A stretch of 64,000 nt of DNA from Phyto melanocephala (lineage: Eukaryota; Arthropoda; Insecta; Diptera; Rhinophoridae), in the NCBI GenBank assembly GCA_941918925.1, contig OW799237.1:110888515-110952514 (forward strand), given 5' to 3'. How positions within the stretch are numbered: position 1 is the stretch's first letter; each line of letters opens with the position of its first letter. Below the pieces are notes generated by a model. The model was not told the origin of the DNA. It ran no database searches and worked only from the letters and a program-made list of their open reading frames with translations. Shown here one piece after another: positions 45,363 to 58,110 of this stretch. The translations under genes were made by a program, and so were the position numbers.

Positions 45363-47326
45363 AATGTTGCAATGTTGTTGTTGTTGCTGAGTACGTAATG
45401 GATAAAAATTTCGTGTCGCAAAAATCGAGGTGTACAAGGCAGCGAGTTTGTGCAAGGATCGAGTTGCTACAGTATCTGTAATGTATTTACATACTTAAAA
45501 TAATTTTCAATACATTATTCTAATTATGTATATCATAGATATTCCCATACGAAATGTATGCATGCATGTGTGTATGTGCATATATGAGTCAAAAAACTGA
45601 CTTGAGCTACTGTATATGTGTAAATACATTCATATATTTTACTCGGAAATAAGATGAACGTTAAAAATATAAAATTTGTAATTTTTCATCTTTCAAAATT
45701 CGATGTGTAAAAAAACACACACACACATACAAACTTATAAATGTGCACAAAGTAACGACCGATAGTACCATTATAATAGAAAAAGGTTTTAACAAATGAT
45801 GACGAACGACTGACTACTTCCACTTTGGGGGAATATTTGTGTGTGTGTGTGCAGCTACAACAATAATGATAAAGTTGATGATGGTTTTCTTGTTTTCTTT
45901 CAGGGATTTTTTGAGGGTGGTTGTTAAAATTGTTATAAATTTTTTTCTTTTTTTTTTGGTTTAGTTATAGAACATTTATTATGGTTGTAAAATGTGTATG
46001 AAAAATGGTTGAATTATGATTGTGGTAAATTAAAATCAAACAAACCCAAAGAACGGAAAGTGAAAAGAATGCGTAAGAGGAAACATAAACAAACATACAT
46101 AATTAGTTTGGGAAGAGCTAAAAGTATTTAAAAAATAATGGAGTGTTTTGTTTGAAGAGACATCATTAAGCCACTTTTTATGTATAAAGACGTAGTAGTT
46201 TGACAAATATAGGGGGAAGTTTTTAAATTATTATTTAACTTTGTTGCTAACTTTGATTTAAATGAACATTTTTGAAAAGTTTTTTTTTTAACTAAAGAAA
46301 ATTGTGCAACACTAGCGAGGGAACACAGTTAATATATTTGTGTATAAAATAGGCTTTCAGTGTGTTAAAAAGAAATATTTATTTGAGACCTAATAAAGTA
46401 TGTATTAATTTCAACATTAAAAATGTCCGTCTGTCTGAGGGCACTATTCTCACGCCCAAACAATTACTCCAAATTAAATAAGGTTTATCAAAATTATTTA
46501 GACACATATTTTCCTGACGCGGTTGTATTTATATTAAAAATTAACTAAATTAGGCAAATAAAGAAAAAGAAAATAAAATAAACATAAATAAAAACGAATA
46601 AAAGAAATTTATTGGTTTTCTTGTGAAAATCTTTACAAAAAAGGTGTTATAATTTATAAGTTGATGGCAGTTCGGAGAGAAGTTTTGCATATTTTTTTTT
46701 ATATTAGGAGTTTGACATACGTATACATACTTTATAGTGACAGTTATTTTAATGTGTAGAGTTGTTATACATTTTAGAAATAGAAAATAATCATCTGGGG
46801 CAAATTATGACTTTCGAATGCTTTCGAATGTTATTTTAAAATTCTTGTTAGAATCTTTATACCAAAAATATAGAAAACTCTAACGTTCAAGTAAAATTAT
46901 AACCGTGTTCGTCTGGTCTTTTAACACTAAGTTATAAAGGCTAAGATTATGTACTAAGGGGTACTACATCAAAGTTGTTTTTTGATTACTTAGATTTATT
47001 TGAAAATCTTAATTAATTCTGATTACATTTTTTTTTAGTGTTAACTCTTTTTATTTAAGTATTTATATACTCATATTTGAAATTTTTATTTAGGCTCTAG
47101 TTCATTTAGATAGCGATAAGAACAGATGATTGTGTTTGTGTCACAAGCAATGATTATGATCATTCGTTTATGTTTTGTTTGGCCAATATCAGGGTATATA
47201 TGTATATATATAGATGTAGGAGGGATACCGAAGCAGACCTCTTCCAAAAACAGGTCCCTTTTTGGTGTCCTTCGATCCTCAGTGATTACAAGGATACCGA
47301 AGAAGTATTAATGAGTACCGTTCCTA
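45363..47326. other. Intronic non-coding stretch
   Basis: No gene supported. Simple repeats: GTTGTTGTTG near 45375, CACACACACA near 45715 and GTGTGTGTGT near 45840. Positions 47200-47320 may be 3' UTR of the adjacent LINE relic. Confidence 0.4.
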
Positions 47327-48242
47327 GACTATTATGATTTCACATTGATTAGACTGATGGTTATCTACAATCCTCGTTACTGCGTACTTCGTAATCGCCA
47401 GCATTTGCCCCAGACTAATTTCGCCCATAGCACTCACTTCCAATGTGTGCTTGCAGGTTGTACAAAGTCTGCTTCCAGCCAATGCCGGACACTTGCATAC
47501 TACATGCACAGCCATCTCAGCAGTCTTAAGGCACATTCTGCTAACATCATGTTTCACAACTTTAATCTTGTGCAGATAATATTTGAAGCTACCATGTCTC
47601 GTGACCAGAGCAGTTATCCAGCCTAGAGTTCTCCGACTATATCCAAGTACCCTAACTGCATTACTGCCAAGTGGCCCCCTGAGCACTATACGTGCCTGTC
47701 TACACGTGTTTGTCTCCATACACTTCTTAAGGTTTGATGATTTCACCCATTGTAAGACCCTTGCCCACTCCATTGCATTCCCTGGAGCAACTGCAGGTTT
47801 TGGTCCACAAAATGCCGTGACAGCTCCTCTCGAAACCTCGTCTACCGCCTTATTCCCGTCTATGCCCACATGTCACTTTACCCACATTAGCGTTACCTCA
47901 TTCACAAAGGCACAGCTTTTAAGCTTCAGAACACATTTAAACACCAATTTCGAGTCCACGTCCTTACGCTGCACGCATTTAACCATAGATTGATTATCAA
48001 GTGCAATGGGAATTCTTTTTCCATATACACGGTCTTCCAGCAGGTGTTCCAATGAATGCAGCAATCACAGTCTCCGCCTGGTATACGGTCACGTACTCTA
48101 CTAGACTCAGGAAGCAGGACAGGTTAAACTCAATGGTGTAAACCCCTGCCCTTCCGACCATAAGAGAGCTATCAGAAAAAAATTCTGATATCACTAGCCA
48201 TGCGCTCATCCGCAATGAGTGTATGATGAAGCCTCTCGGCAA
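47327..48242 (-). pseudogene. Relic of a non-LTR retrotransposon ORF2: RNase H domain and C-terminal zinc region
   Basis: Minus-strand frames, in order: FSDSSLMVGRAGVYTIEF and VYQAETVIAA (48190-48070), then IALDNQSMVKC (about 47990-47960), then VTLMWVK, MGIDGNKAVDE (47869 onward) and finally CLKTAEMAVHVVCKCPALAGSR (about 47520-47450). This is the order of LINE RNase H active-site blocks (D, E, D, then the HxGIxGNExAD region) followed by the cysteine-rich tail. Three frames are needed, so it is dead, although the last 181 codons are open. The relic at 12655-13560 has the same architecture. RNase H-bearing clades include I, LOA and some R1 relatives; the clade is not determined. Confidence 0.7.
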
Positions 48243-50060
48243 CTTTCAGCCGTTTCATGCGCTCAATTGGCATTTTAGTCTCCCTTATCTATACAACAAT
48301 GAAAAATTGTTTGCAACGAGCAAAATAAGTTTAATAGTTCGAAGCAGGTATGAAAAAGGTCTACAGAATGTATTTTTAATTATTGAAAAGATATGCACAT
48401 GTCTTTATTTTACAAAAATTGTTTTTGCTTGACAAATATTTTGATGTCATTATTGTTTTAAGATAATTTTAGATTTTTAGACTGCAAACCTGGCCCGGAT
48501 ATCAAATTTATAAATATTTCAAAGCACTTGTCTTTTAAATGTATTAAAGTTTCTCGTTTGTTCGTAAAAGTTATTGACTTTATGTAGCCTCGAAAAAAAT
48601 AAATCAAAGACTTTTAATCGTTCGACCTTAAGGTATTAAAAAATTTTTAATTTTGGGGTAAATTAACTGTCACAGAGAACGGCAAGTCTCCACGAAGCGA
48701 TTTTTAATGTTAAACACAAAGAAAAAATTTCAAAAAATAACCACAGTTTTCAAAATTTTAATTTTTTACTCATCTGATTTGATTTTATTTTAAATAATTC
48801 TTTGACGTTAGTCCTAAAAATCTCATGTCAAAAAACTACAGTTCAAAATTTTGATTGGGCTTTACTTAATTTGATCTTTCTTTCGTTTGGTATCCATAAC
48901 ATAAGTCCAGCGAAATATTTTGTTTGGTGTTAAACAAAAACTGCTGCTTCTGACTTAATACCTTTTTGCATAATCTCAAAGAATCTTAATATTCCTTTGA
49001 TTTATTAAAAAAAAAATAAATAAATAAAACGATTTAAACAGGTTATTGTGCCAATCATTTCTTAAGTCATTGTGCAATAACTTTTGGTCCATGTGTCACA
49101 ATTTTTATAGATTAAATTAAATGCTTAAATTGTGACAAAAGGATTTTAATTAACAGAATTGTAGAACATTACTTCTTTCAACGGATAAAACAATTAAACG
49201 TTATTTTGCAATTAACTTTTTAATATTTTGTACAGATGAATGTTGCATATTAACTCGTTTGTCTTGGCAGTGATGACGTCTTACAACAGTTTTTTTTTTA
49301 ATAAATGTCTACCTCTGTGTGTTACACACAGCTGGATGTAAAAATCAAATAACACTAAATTCACACCTTTATTAATTAATCATTTATTTATTTATTTTGA
49401 AATCATAGTTAGTTTTTCTATTTTTTTTATCAGTATTTACATATAATACAATAGATGATTTAACGTTTTAATTTGTTATTAAAATGCTAAAATTTAAACA
49501 TTAATGCCATTTCAATTATGGTTGTTTATTATTGAAATTTATACAATTTTGTCACTACTATAAATAATAACAAAAATGTATTACGAGCACAATTAAATAT
49601 GAAAATGTAGAAAAATGTCATTTGATAAGAGAAGGAAAAAAGAAAAATTTCAAAATAAGTAAGTAATTTCATTGAATTGTCACATAAATACAATAAATAC
49701 AATTTCCAATTACATATGAGTGTACCGATAAAGGGTGCTGATGATAAAATCGTGGCTGATTTCAAAAATGCATTTACAATAATATTAAAAAACAAAAATA
49801 AAATTTATTATCAAGTTAGCTCGATTTTGAACTAATTTTTGTTTGCTTTAATAACTTTCACTAATAGTGATTAGACATATGGTTGTGTGGAACTGGAAAA
49901 TAAAAAGTTGTTGCTTGTCACAAGTATCATCAATCTTTTAATTGTGCAAAAACTTTTCACTTCATAGTTTTACAGAACGATAATTGGCCCCTAAATGTTG
50001 CAGGATATTGTTTAATTTGTTGGTAATGATCATATTGGAGATCATTTTTTTAATAAAAAA
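48243..50060. other. Intronic non-coding stretch
   Basis: AT-rich. The frames at 48223-48432 and 49529-49795 have no features of real proteins. Confidence 0.45.
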
Positions 50061-51030
50061 ATAAGTTTTTATGTTGCATTCGGCCGTGGCGAATAACCAT
50101 CATGTACATAGGTATATTTACCACATCGTTGCTTAGCCTATATTTTAGATTTCATGCAATACGCTATTTTGCTTTATTATTTCCGACGCCACCTTTCATT
50201 TTAAATTTTTACATATTTAGCTGTATTCTACTAGTCAAGTAATTTTATTTGATACCCATATTAATGGGGTTGAGAAAAAAATTATCCATAATTTTTATTA
50301 AAGCGCCATCTTGGATTTTAACTTTTTCATTGTTAACTGTAGTTTACTGGTCAAGCCCTTTCATTTGGTACCATTATTTACATACATTTTTAATTACTAG
50401 ATTTGACCCATATATAAATTAATTGTACGCCATTTTGTAGTGGCTGCCATCATGAATTTTAAATTTGTTTATAGTGTATTACATTTTGCTAGTCAAGCTC
50501 TTTCTTTTCATACACATATGCCTCCACTTTGATGTCCACAAGCTGAAAAAATCGAATTTTGTTTGTAAGTTTTAGGGAAAAAACCGAAGTAGTTGAATAT
50601 TCATGCCTGTATCTCAGTTATTTTTTTTAGCGACTCATTAGTTTTTCTCAGAAATAATTATCGAGACTACGGCTTGTATTTTGATGTCTTTATCTTGTAC
50701 AAAAATTAATTAGAAGCTTCAGTAACTTGATATATAAAAATATAATATGATTTAAAAAAAATAGAGGCAGTCGTGTTCATTTGCTCATATCTCAGAAAGT
50801 TATGAGATGATTGTTTTGGAATTCAATACCGATTCTCTCCCTGAAATTTGCAAAAGTTCGATATCACATAAAAAACTGTGCAATGTGTGGCGGATTTTAA
50901 ATTTTGATTCTAATTAACACACAGACAGTCGGATATTAAACAATTGACTCCAGTCGGAAATGAATATTGTAGAAATTACTAACTGAATGACAAAGCTATA
51001 ACCTTGGCACCACTGGTGAAGAGTATAAAG
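50061..51030 (-). mobile_element. DINE-1-like element, diverged subfamily, copy 8
   Basis: Minus strand. The 3' hairpin is near 50076-50095 (ATTCGGCCGTGGCGAAT on the + strand). The 5' end near 51000-51030 reads TACTCTTCACCAGTGGTGCC with AAGGTTATAGCTTTGTCATT on the element strand. Internal units carry AAATTTAAAATCCAAGATGG-like and GACTAGTAGAATACAG-like words, several times over about 50200-50500. It has no tRNA-like block. Confidence 0.65.
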
Positions 51031-51332
51031 GGGCTTAAAAAAATTTTAGTCAACTAGTTTTTGTTCTGGGTAATATAACAATTGTTTTGAAAATCTCTTG
51101 ATTTTATGTGAAATCGTCCAATGTGAAATCTTCCGATGTTTGCGTTAAATGATTGGGAATTAATAATCTCTAAAATAAATATTAATATCATTTATTGTTC
51201 GTATTAATATTATTAAATCATCAAAAACAAATTTAATACAATACAAAATTACCCTAAAAAAGTACTATCCCCAAATTAAATTTTTTTATCCCAAAGATTG
51301 TTGCATAATCCCCAATTTTGGGAACAAATCCT
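51031..51332. other. Intronic non-coding stretch
   Basis: No feature recognised. Confidence 0.4.
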
Positions 51333-51859
51333 CAATAGTGCCAAGCAAGGCTTGTCTTATTTGCCGATTTATCAGCATTTGGCCCAATTTTTGCCTTAAA
51401 ATTATCAAAGTGCCGATTTCTCTGCATTTGCTTCAAAATGTCGATTTTTTTTTAAACTTCAAACACGAATGAATAGTTAAATACAAACAATTGTTTTTTC
51501 TATAGATTTTTTCAAATTTATTAATTGAAATCGTTTCAAATATGTATTTACAAGAATATATATTTTTTTTTAAATTATTCGAAAAACGTTTCTTTATCCT
51601 AAAGTCCAAAACACAATATTTTTTTGATTTAACTACAAATTACTTGCAAGAAGTTTGGATTTATTGAATTTTGTATTATTTTATGTTTTTAACTTTAGCT
51701 AATTCTAAATTGTGTAGCTTTTACTTTTTTTCATTATTATTAAAAATATGTTTTATTGTATTAAAAAAACAATTTTTAATTTGCTGATTTTTGTCGATTT
51801 TTTGAAATTAAGGTGCCGATAATGATAATTTTTTTTTAATTTTTCATCTGGCACCCCTG
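51333..51859. mobile_element. Probable decayed hAT-like element
   Basis: The right end ATCTGGCACCCCTG is the inverse of CAGGGGTGCCAGAT, close to the ends of the hAT at 30789 (CAGGGATGCCA). The left end is degraded (CAATAGTGCCAAGC). Both subterminal regions carry repeated TGCCGATTT/TGTCGATTTT words, like the GACGATTT repeats of the hAT at 61521. No 8-bp duplication survives, so the left boundary is uncertain. Confidence 0.45.
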
Positions 51860-54854
51860 CAGCCAGCCGTATTAACTATACTTTGACTATAGTGCTTTGA
51901 ATTAAATTTTTAAAAATAATTTTAATTCAAATCAAACAAACATTCATTGTATGAGGAGCCAACACTCAGTGTCTTGTAGTGCAAAGTGAATGTCATTTTA
52001 GATTGAAAGTGTTGGTGCCACAAATTGATCACAATTAAATGTTTAGCTGCATTTGATTCCATCCATATTGTAAACAATATAAAAAAAATATAAAAACTAA
52101 AAACACTGGTATTATGTAGTTCTTCTACTTAGACTTTAAATAATGCATATATGACCGTCTGTCGGTCTGTCTATGCAATATAATCACAGCGTATTTTTAT
52201 CGTCATTATTATCTTCTACGTATGAGTACATATTTAATTATAAATCAGCACAAGTATAAAGTACTTGCTTGCATGGACTGAACTTTAAGTATTTTTGCAT
52301 TAAAAAATAGTACTTTTATCCTGTAAATACTATTTAATATAAAATAATTTTGTCAACACTTAACAGCAAATTTTAATAATTATTCCATTTAAATTAATTT
52401 AAATAAATATTCCAGCTATTACTCGTATTTAATTTCTCTTGTAAAAAAGTCAATTGAAGCCCCTTGCTAGCAGGCTGTATTTACGGTGCCTTATTAGTAC
52501 CATGCCTTAAAGTACCTGAAACAAATTGTATTTTGAAAATCTTTAGTCTTCACTCTTGCTTGCAGTATTCCATAACGTATTTACTTTATAAATGTTGTTG
52601 TTATTGTTGTTGTTAATACACATTTTACAATATTGTTATTGCTGTTGTTGCTGTCATTGCTGTTCTCTTTTCTTTTTAATAATTAATGCGAAAATTATAT
52701 GTTTAGATTGTAGGCTTTTAATTATGATTTCAGATTTACTTTTTTTTTTCTGCCATTGCGATTGCCATTAATATGGCGGCCTTTAAATCATTTATTTTTC
52801 TATGCGTTTGGTGTTGTCTTCTTTATGCACTTTAATTTTGTTGTTATTATATACTTGACTCTGTACAATACTAGAAGCAGAATTAATGATTACTTGTTGT
52901 AGCAGAGTTTAAAAGAATAAAATTATCTCCTTTAAAAAATTTACAAGAAATTAAAAAAAAATATTTAACAATAATAGTTGTTTTAAATTTATAAAAAAAC
53001 TAAATACATTCTTGATAAATACAATTTATATTTAATTAAAATTTATTTTTAAAATTTTTTTATGTAAAATTTATGTTGTTAATTAACTTCAAAATAAATA
53101 AGATTGTTTTTCAACTTGATATAAAATTATATTTAAAAAATTTTTAAATATCCTTGATGATGATCTACGAAGTAGGTCGAAGAAATATTGGAATAAAATA
53201 AATAAAGAAATTTAAAATCTTTTCTTTAAAAATAAAACAACAAAATTGAATTTTTATGACCTAAAGCCAAACAAAAATCTGCAAAAAAAAATCGTTTTAT
53301 AGAAAGTTTTTTAGAGACACATGAAAATTTCCTATATATTAACTTCTGACACGAGTATATAGTTTTTGACGCGTTCAAATCAAAATACCAGCTGTGAAAA
53401 ACAAAATCGCTTAAAAAAATTAAAAAAAATTTTTATATAGAATTTTTGTTATAGAATTTTTTTCTATTGACTTTTTGGGAGAGTTTGATATATTACTTAC
53501 TTAATTAAAAAAAAATTTTAATTATACTTTTTTGTTTAATTATTGATTAATGAAATTTAAGATAAAAAGCAAACTTTTGCTAAATTTTCAATTAATTTTC
53601 AGGAAAATTTAAATTTTTATCATTGCATTGTTTTATTGCTCTGACTTCTATTTGCCATAAATCTTGGCTATTTTGTTATTGTTGTTGTTGCTAGTTTTAA
53701 CATTGCTATTAGCTTGGTGTCTCTATCGATTATTTAGCAATCGATTTTTAGTTTTTTATTTAAAGCACTGAATAACGTCTTTTTTCGAGTTTTTTTTAAT
53801 ATATTTTTTTAAGCTTTAGCTGGTATTTAACAAACTGCTTATTAGTTGTTAAATGTATAAATAATCGTCTATTTGTTGCAATTTGCAAGTAGTGTATTTT
53901 GACAAAAATATATGATTTTTCCAAAAATTGTGTTTCTAAAAATAGGTTCGTTCAAATTAGACAAATATTTGCCTAAATAAGCGTTAGTAATATTTTTGTT
54001 AAAAACTTATTAATTTTATGCCTTTTTATCTTACACGAATTATTTATTTATTTATTTATTCAGCCAAATTGGAAAATCCTTGACAATATTGTTAATAAAT
54101 CTTTATTTTCTAAACATAACTTAAAATTATATTCAGATAAAGAAAAATCTAAATTAAAATTTATATTTATTTTATTCAAAATACTTAAACTATGTACAAT
54201 TGGCTCATTCATTACAAAATTAACTCTATGAGCAGATATATAAAATAAATCATTAAATCTTAAAGACTTAAATGGCACACGAAAATATATTAAATTAAAC
54301 AGATATTCGCAATCGATAAAACCATTTATTAATTTAAAAATAAATCTGTGACAATAAGTAAAAACAGCTTATGTCTGTTTCTATAGGTTTTTAGGAAAGC
54401 ACTCTAGAATTTTCGAGATGATTAACATTAATGGATTCCCTTCAAAATAAAGTCTATTATAGGACCTACGCGCTGTATTGATTAAATAATATATCGGTTT
54501 TCGTATATTTAGTACAATAATAATTTATAATAAGTTAATAAAAATATCGTTCGTTGGCAAATAGAGGCAATAAGTTTTTGCAATATAACTTCTTGTAAAC
54601 TTGTTCCAAATGGTTAAAAAATTCGCTAGAGGGTGTTTTTCAATTGCGAGATTGCAATGGTGTTATCTAAATCTTGCTTACGTTGACTTAATAATTTTTA
54701 CCACAGAAATTGATTTATAATTTGAAAAAATTATTTTTTTTATTAAAGCTGAAATATTATATTTCGCAGGTTACGTCTATGTTGTCAAACATTTACCTTA
54801 TGTAAACATACCCTAAAATTTAGCTATTTAAAGTAAATGTGTGCATAAGGAGTT
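51860..54854. other. Intronic non-coding stretch
   Basis: AT-rich. I see no gene, RNA gene or bounded repeat in these 3 kb. The 72-codon minus-strand frame at 54060-54278 is AT-biased and featureless. TTGTTGTTG and GCTGTTGTTGCTG runs lie near 52590-52660. Confidence 0.45.
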
Positions 54855-55000
54855 TATAATATCCACCACCATAATTGACAGAGATACAAATAGGTTTGTC
54901 ACTAGATTTGTATTTTGTATAAAATTTTTTTTTCTACGAAGCCATATAAAGTATCACTCGTTCTAAGTAAACGATTTAGTAATCCAGTGTATGAAATCAA
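54855..55000 (+). mobile_element. Degraded 5' fragment of the CCACCACC-type DINE-1-like subfamily
   Basis: TATAATATCCACCACCATAA, then ATAGGTTTGTCACTAGATTTG and GCCATATAAAGTATCACTCG follow the subfamily order with many changes. Confidence 0.4.
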
Positions 55001-55243
55001 ATTTTCGAAGCCCTTAGATAATTTACGGACTTATACGGTGTTAATATGTCAAATATATATAAAATTACTTTAAGATAATGATTTAACTAATATTAGAATT
55101 TTTCTTAACATTCTCCTCAGCGAATATTTAAAAATTGATATTTATTACATCATTACTTTGTTATTAACAATCAGCTAAATTGGCTTACCCTACGTTGCCA
55201 CTAGCAAGTATTTACTTGCTAGTAGTGTATACGTATTACTAAA

Positions 55244-55547
55244 AGCTATAATACACGGCATGTTTTTTACATCTGACTTTAAAATTTGTGAGACATATGT
55301 AAATCAACATGTATGTCAAAATTGTACTTTTACGCTGACTGCTTTGCAGCAGCAGAGTTTTCTGCCAACGGCTAATGTCACATGCTTTGACAGATGAAAA
55401 TAGAGCGCACTCTAATTAAAATTTTGTCAGATGTCTCGACACATGTTTTTTTACAGAAGTTATGTTTTAAAGGTAATACACGACATGTTTGTATTAGCAG
55501 AGAAGAATTTGACAAGTCTGATGTAAAAAACATGCCGTGTATTAGCT
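55244..55547. mobile_element. Inverted-repeat element (304 bp, MITE-like)
   Basis: Left AATACACGGCATGTTTTTTA with CATCTGACTT and right AAGTCTGATG with TAAAAAACATGCCGTGTATT are inverted copies over about 35 bp. Imperfect internal echoes (AATACACGACATGTTTGTAT near 55475) make a partial fold-back. No target-site duplication was identified. Short frames on both strands across it (55378-55618) are by-products of the inverted repeats. Confidence 0.65.
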
Positions 55548-56216
55548 CCTTGACAAAAAGTAGGAGAAATGCCAAAAAAAAATACAAAAATTTTTTTAAT
55601 GGCTACACAGCACAGTGAAAGTTTATTTTTAATATGTCGTCAACAAATAAACTTCAAGTAGATTTAAAATAAATAGCGCTACTTCAATTGTTAACTAAGT
55701 GTTGCCAATAGTCACTATTGAACGTTACCTGTAGGCATATAATTTTTTAATATAATTTTTTTAATCAAAAATTGATATTTATTTTAAAACTTACATTTTA
55801 AATGAATATTTATAATTTTTCTTAATATTCTTCATATACATACATACTTATAACAGTTTTTTTTGTCTTGTCACTTTACTTGCCTTAAAAAATGAAAATG
55901 AAAATTTTACTTGTTTAAAATTTCTTTGTGAGCTGAGTCGCAAGTAGCAAAAGTTTGGTTGGGTTAGTAAAAAAGTGTCAGTGCATTGGTTTTTTTTCAC
56001 TTGCACTTGCATGCGCAACGTTAGCACACAAAGATAATTTTGTTAGTGCATTATACAATTACAACAACAAATTATATATTTGACGTGATGTGTGTATGTT
56101 TTGAAAATAAATTTTTCGTAATTGATGGTAAGCACTTTAAATTCGGTATAGGCGAATATGTTAATCCAACTTTCTTAATTAAAGTGTGAAAAAATTAAAA
56201 AACAATCTGAGTTATA
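55548..56216. other. Intronic non-coding stretch
   Basis: No feature recognised. Confidence 0.4.
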
Positions 56217-57205
56217 TTTTTATACCCTTAATCTGTGGTGCACAAGGGTATATATAGCTTTGTCATTCCTTTTGCAATGTCTACAATTTTCATTTCCGAC
56301 CCCATAAAGTATCTATTTTCTAAAAGATTATGAATAGCGGAGTCGGTTAAGCTCTGACCGTCTGTCCGTATGTCCGTGGGTTGGTTGAAATCAACTTTTA
56401 GAAGCAACCATATGTTCCTCAGATCTGTATGTGGTATCAGTCTTTTGGAAATATCCGGGAATGAATTGCTATTGAAATTCAACACTATCGCCCCATAACT
56501 TTCTGAGATGTGAGCAACTAAACACTGCCTCTGTTTTTCCCATATTTGTACCACCAAAATTAAACTTTGTCGGCCATAGAATAATTTATAGGTACCTTTG
56601 CTACTATTTGTAGATATATAGTATGCCTCTAGAGATATTCGTGATAATTTTTGGATAAAGGGGCTCTAATCGATGAAGTTATATGCAAAAAATTTTTTAA
56701 AAATATTTATTCCAAAAATTTACAAAAGAAAATCAAGAGTCAATATTGGTATCATCTGAAAGGACTTGACTAGCGCAATATAAGCACTATAAAAAAATAA
56801 AATTCATGTTGGCCGCCACTACAAAAAGGCGGACAATAAATTTATATATGAGTCGAATCTGGTATTTTAAAATGTAACTTCTTGAACACCCTCAATATTG
56901 ATATCAAATGAAAGGATTTGACCAATAGAATACAGTAAATTATTAAGAAATGTAAATCCAAGATGGCGTCTAAAAAAATGGGGGATCACATTTTTTTAAG
57001 CCCATCAATCAGTTAAAGGGTTTGACTAGTAGAATACAGTTAACTTCGTATAAATTCAAAATCAAGGATGGCGTCGGAAATAACAAAGAAAACTGGCGTA
57101 TAACATGAAATATAGGTTAAGCAACGATGTGGTTATTATACCTTAGTACATGATGGTGAAGGGTATCATCAGATTAGGCACGGCCGAATATAGCACTCTT
57201 ACTTG
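56217..57205 (+). mobile_element. DINE-1-like element, internal-repeat subfamily, copy 9
   Basis: 5' TATACCCTTAATCTGTGGTG with CACAAGGGTATATATAGC, CTTTGTCATTCC, core CCATAAAGTATCTATTTTCT and GACCGTCTGTCCGTATGTCC. Then three internal units of roughly 110-150 bp built around ATATCAAATGAAAGGATTTG, GACTAGTAGAATACAG and AAGATGGCGTC, starting near 56743, 56898 and 57005. The 3' end is GGTGAAGGGTATCATCAGAT, a hairpin around GGCACGGCC, and TCTTACTTG followed by TT. The first 300 bp match copies 1 and 3, so this looks like a recombinant between the two subfamilies. Confidence 0.8.
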
Positions 57206-58110
57206 TTAAAATTAAATCAAAATCAAATGGCCTAAACTTTCCAAGTGCATCCATTTAATTTTATAATAATAATAATAATAATATACCCGCATTTTTTTTA
57301 TAAAAAATGCTTATTCTTAAATGTTTGATGGAGAAATTAAAAACCTAAAACAAGAAATAAAATTTGTAAAAATTTGATCTTCAACTTTCACCTCAATTTG
57401 TCAATGAAAACTGTGAAAAGAATCATCAAATTTTTTTTATCGATTTTTATTTCTTGTAATTTTGTCAACATTTATTGGGTTTTAAAAAGAAATTACTTAA
57501 ATGTATTATTAAACTCATTTAAAAGTTTGTTAATTCCGTTAAATGTGTTGAATAGTATCGGGTGTCTCAATTTAAAGTATAAAATTTAATACAGGCATTT
57601 TCACACTAAATATATTTTGTTTGATTTTATATTACCTCTGGTAATGATTCATTAAACTGCTTAAAGAGAGAATTTTAGATGCTTTTATTTTACACTGCTT
57701 TGTATGCAATTTAACAGTATTGAATGTGTTAAATTTTACTATTCAGGCAGCTGCACAGTGGAGCGAAAAAGTGAAAATAATGGTAATAAATAAAAATGGC
57801 GGCTTAAATCTGTGCAAAGGTGTAAAAATGTATTGACTGACTTTTGGGAATACAAGGTGTGTGATACAAGTTACCTGATTTGTAGAAGGAAACGCGCATC
57901 CAAAATAGGATTTAATGAACTCTGTTTTGACTTATAATATGATTGTGAAATAATTTTAAAAATTTTAATCGTAGGTCATATATTCAAAGGTTTACAATAC
58001 AAAAAACTACTTGTTATAATTTTTGTCTGCTGGTTCGTTGCTTAAAAATGTGTAATTCACAACAGATGGCGTAACTTTAAAACACAGTTTTCGTCTTCAA
58101 CAGCTTACAT
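57206..58110. other. Intronic non-coding stretch
   Basis: A short (AAT)n run lies near 57265-57283. No gene recognised. Confidence 0.4.
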
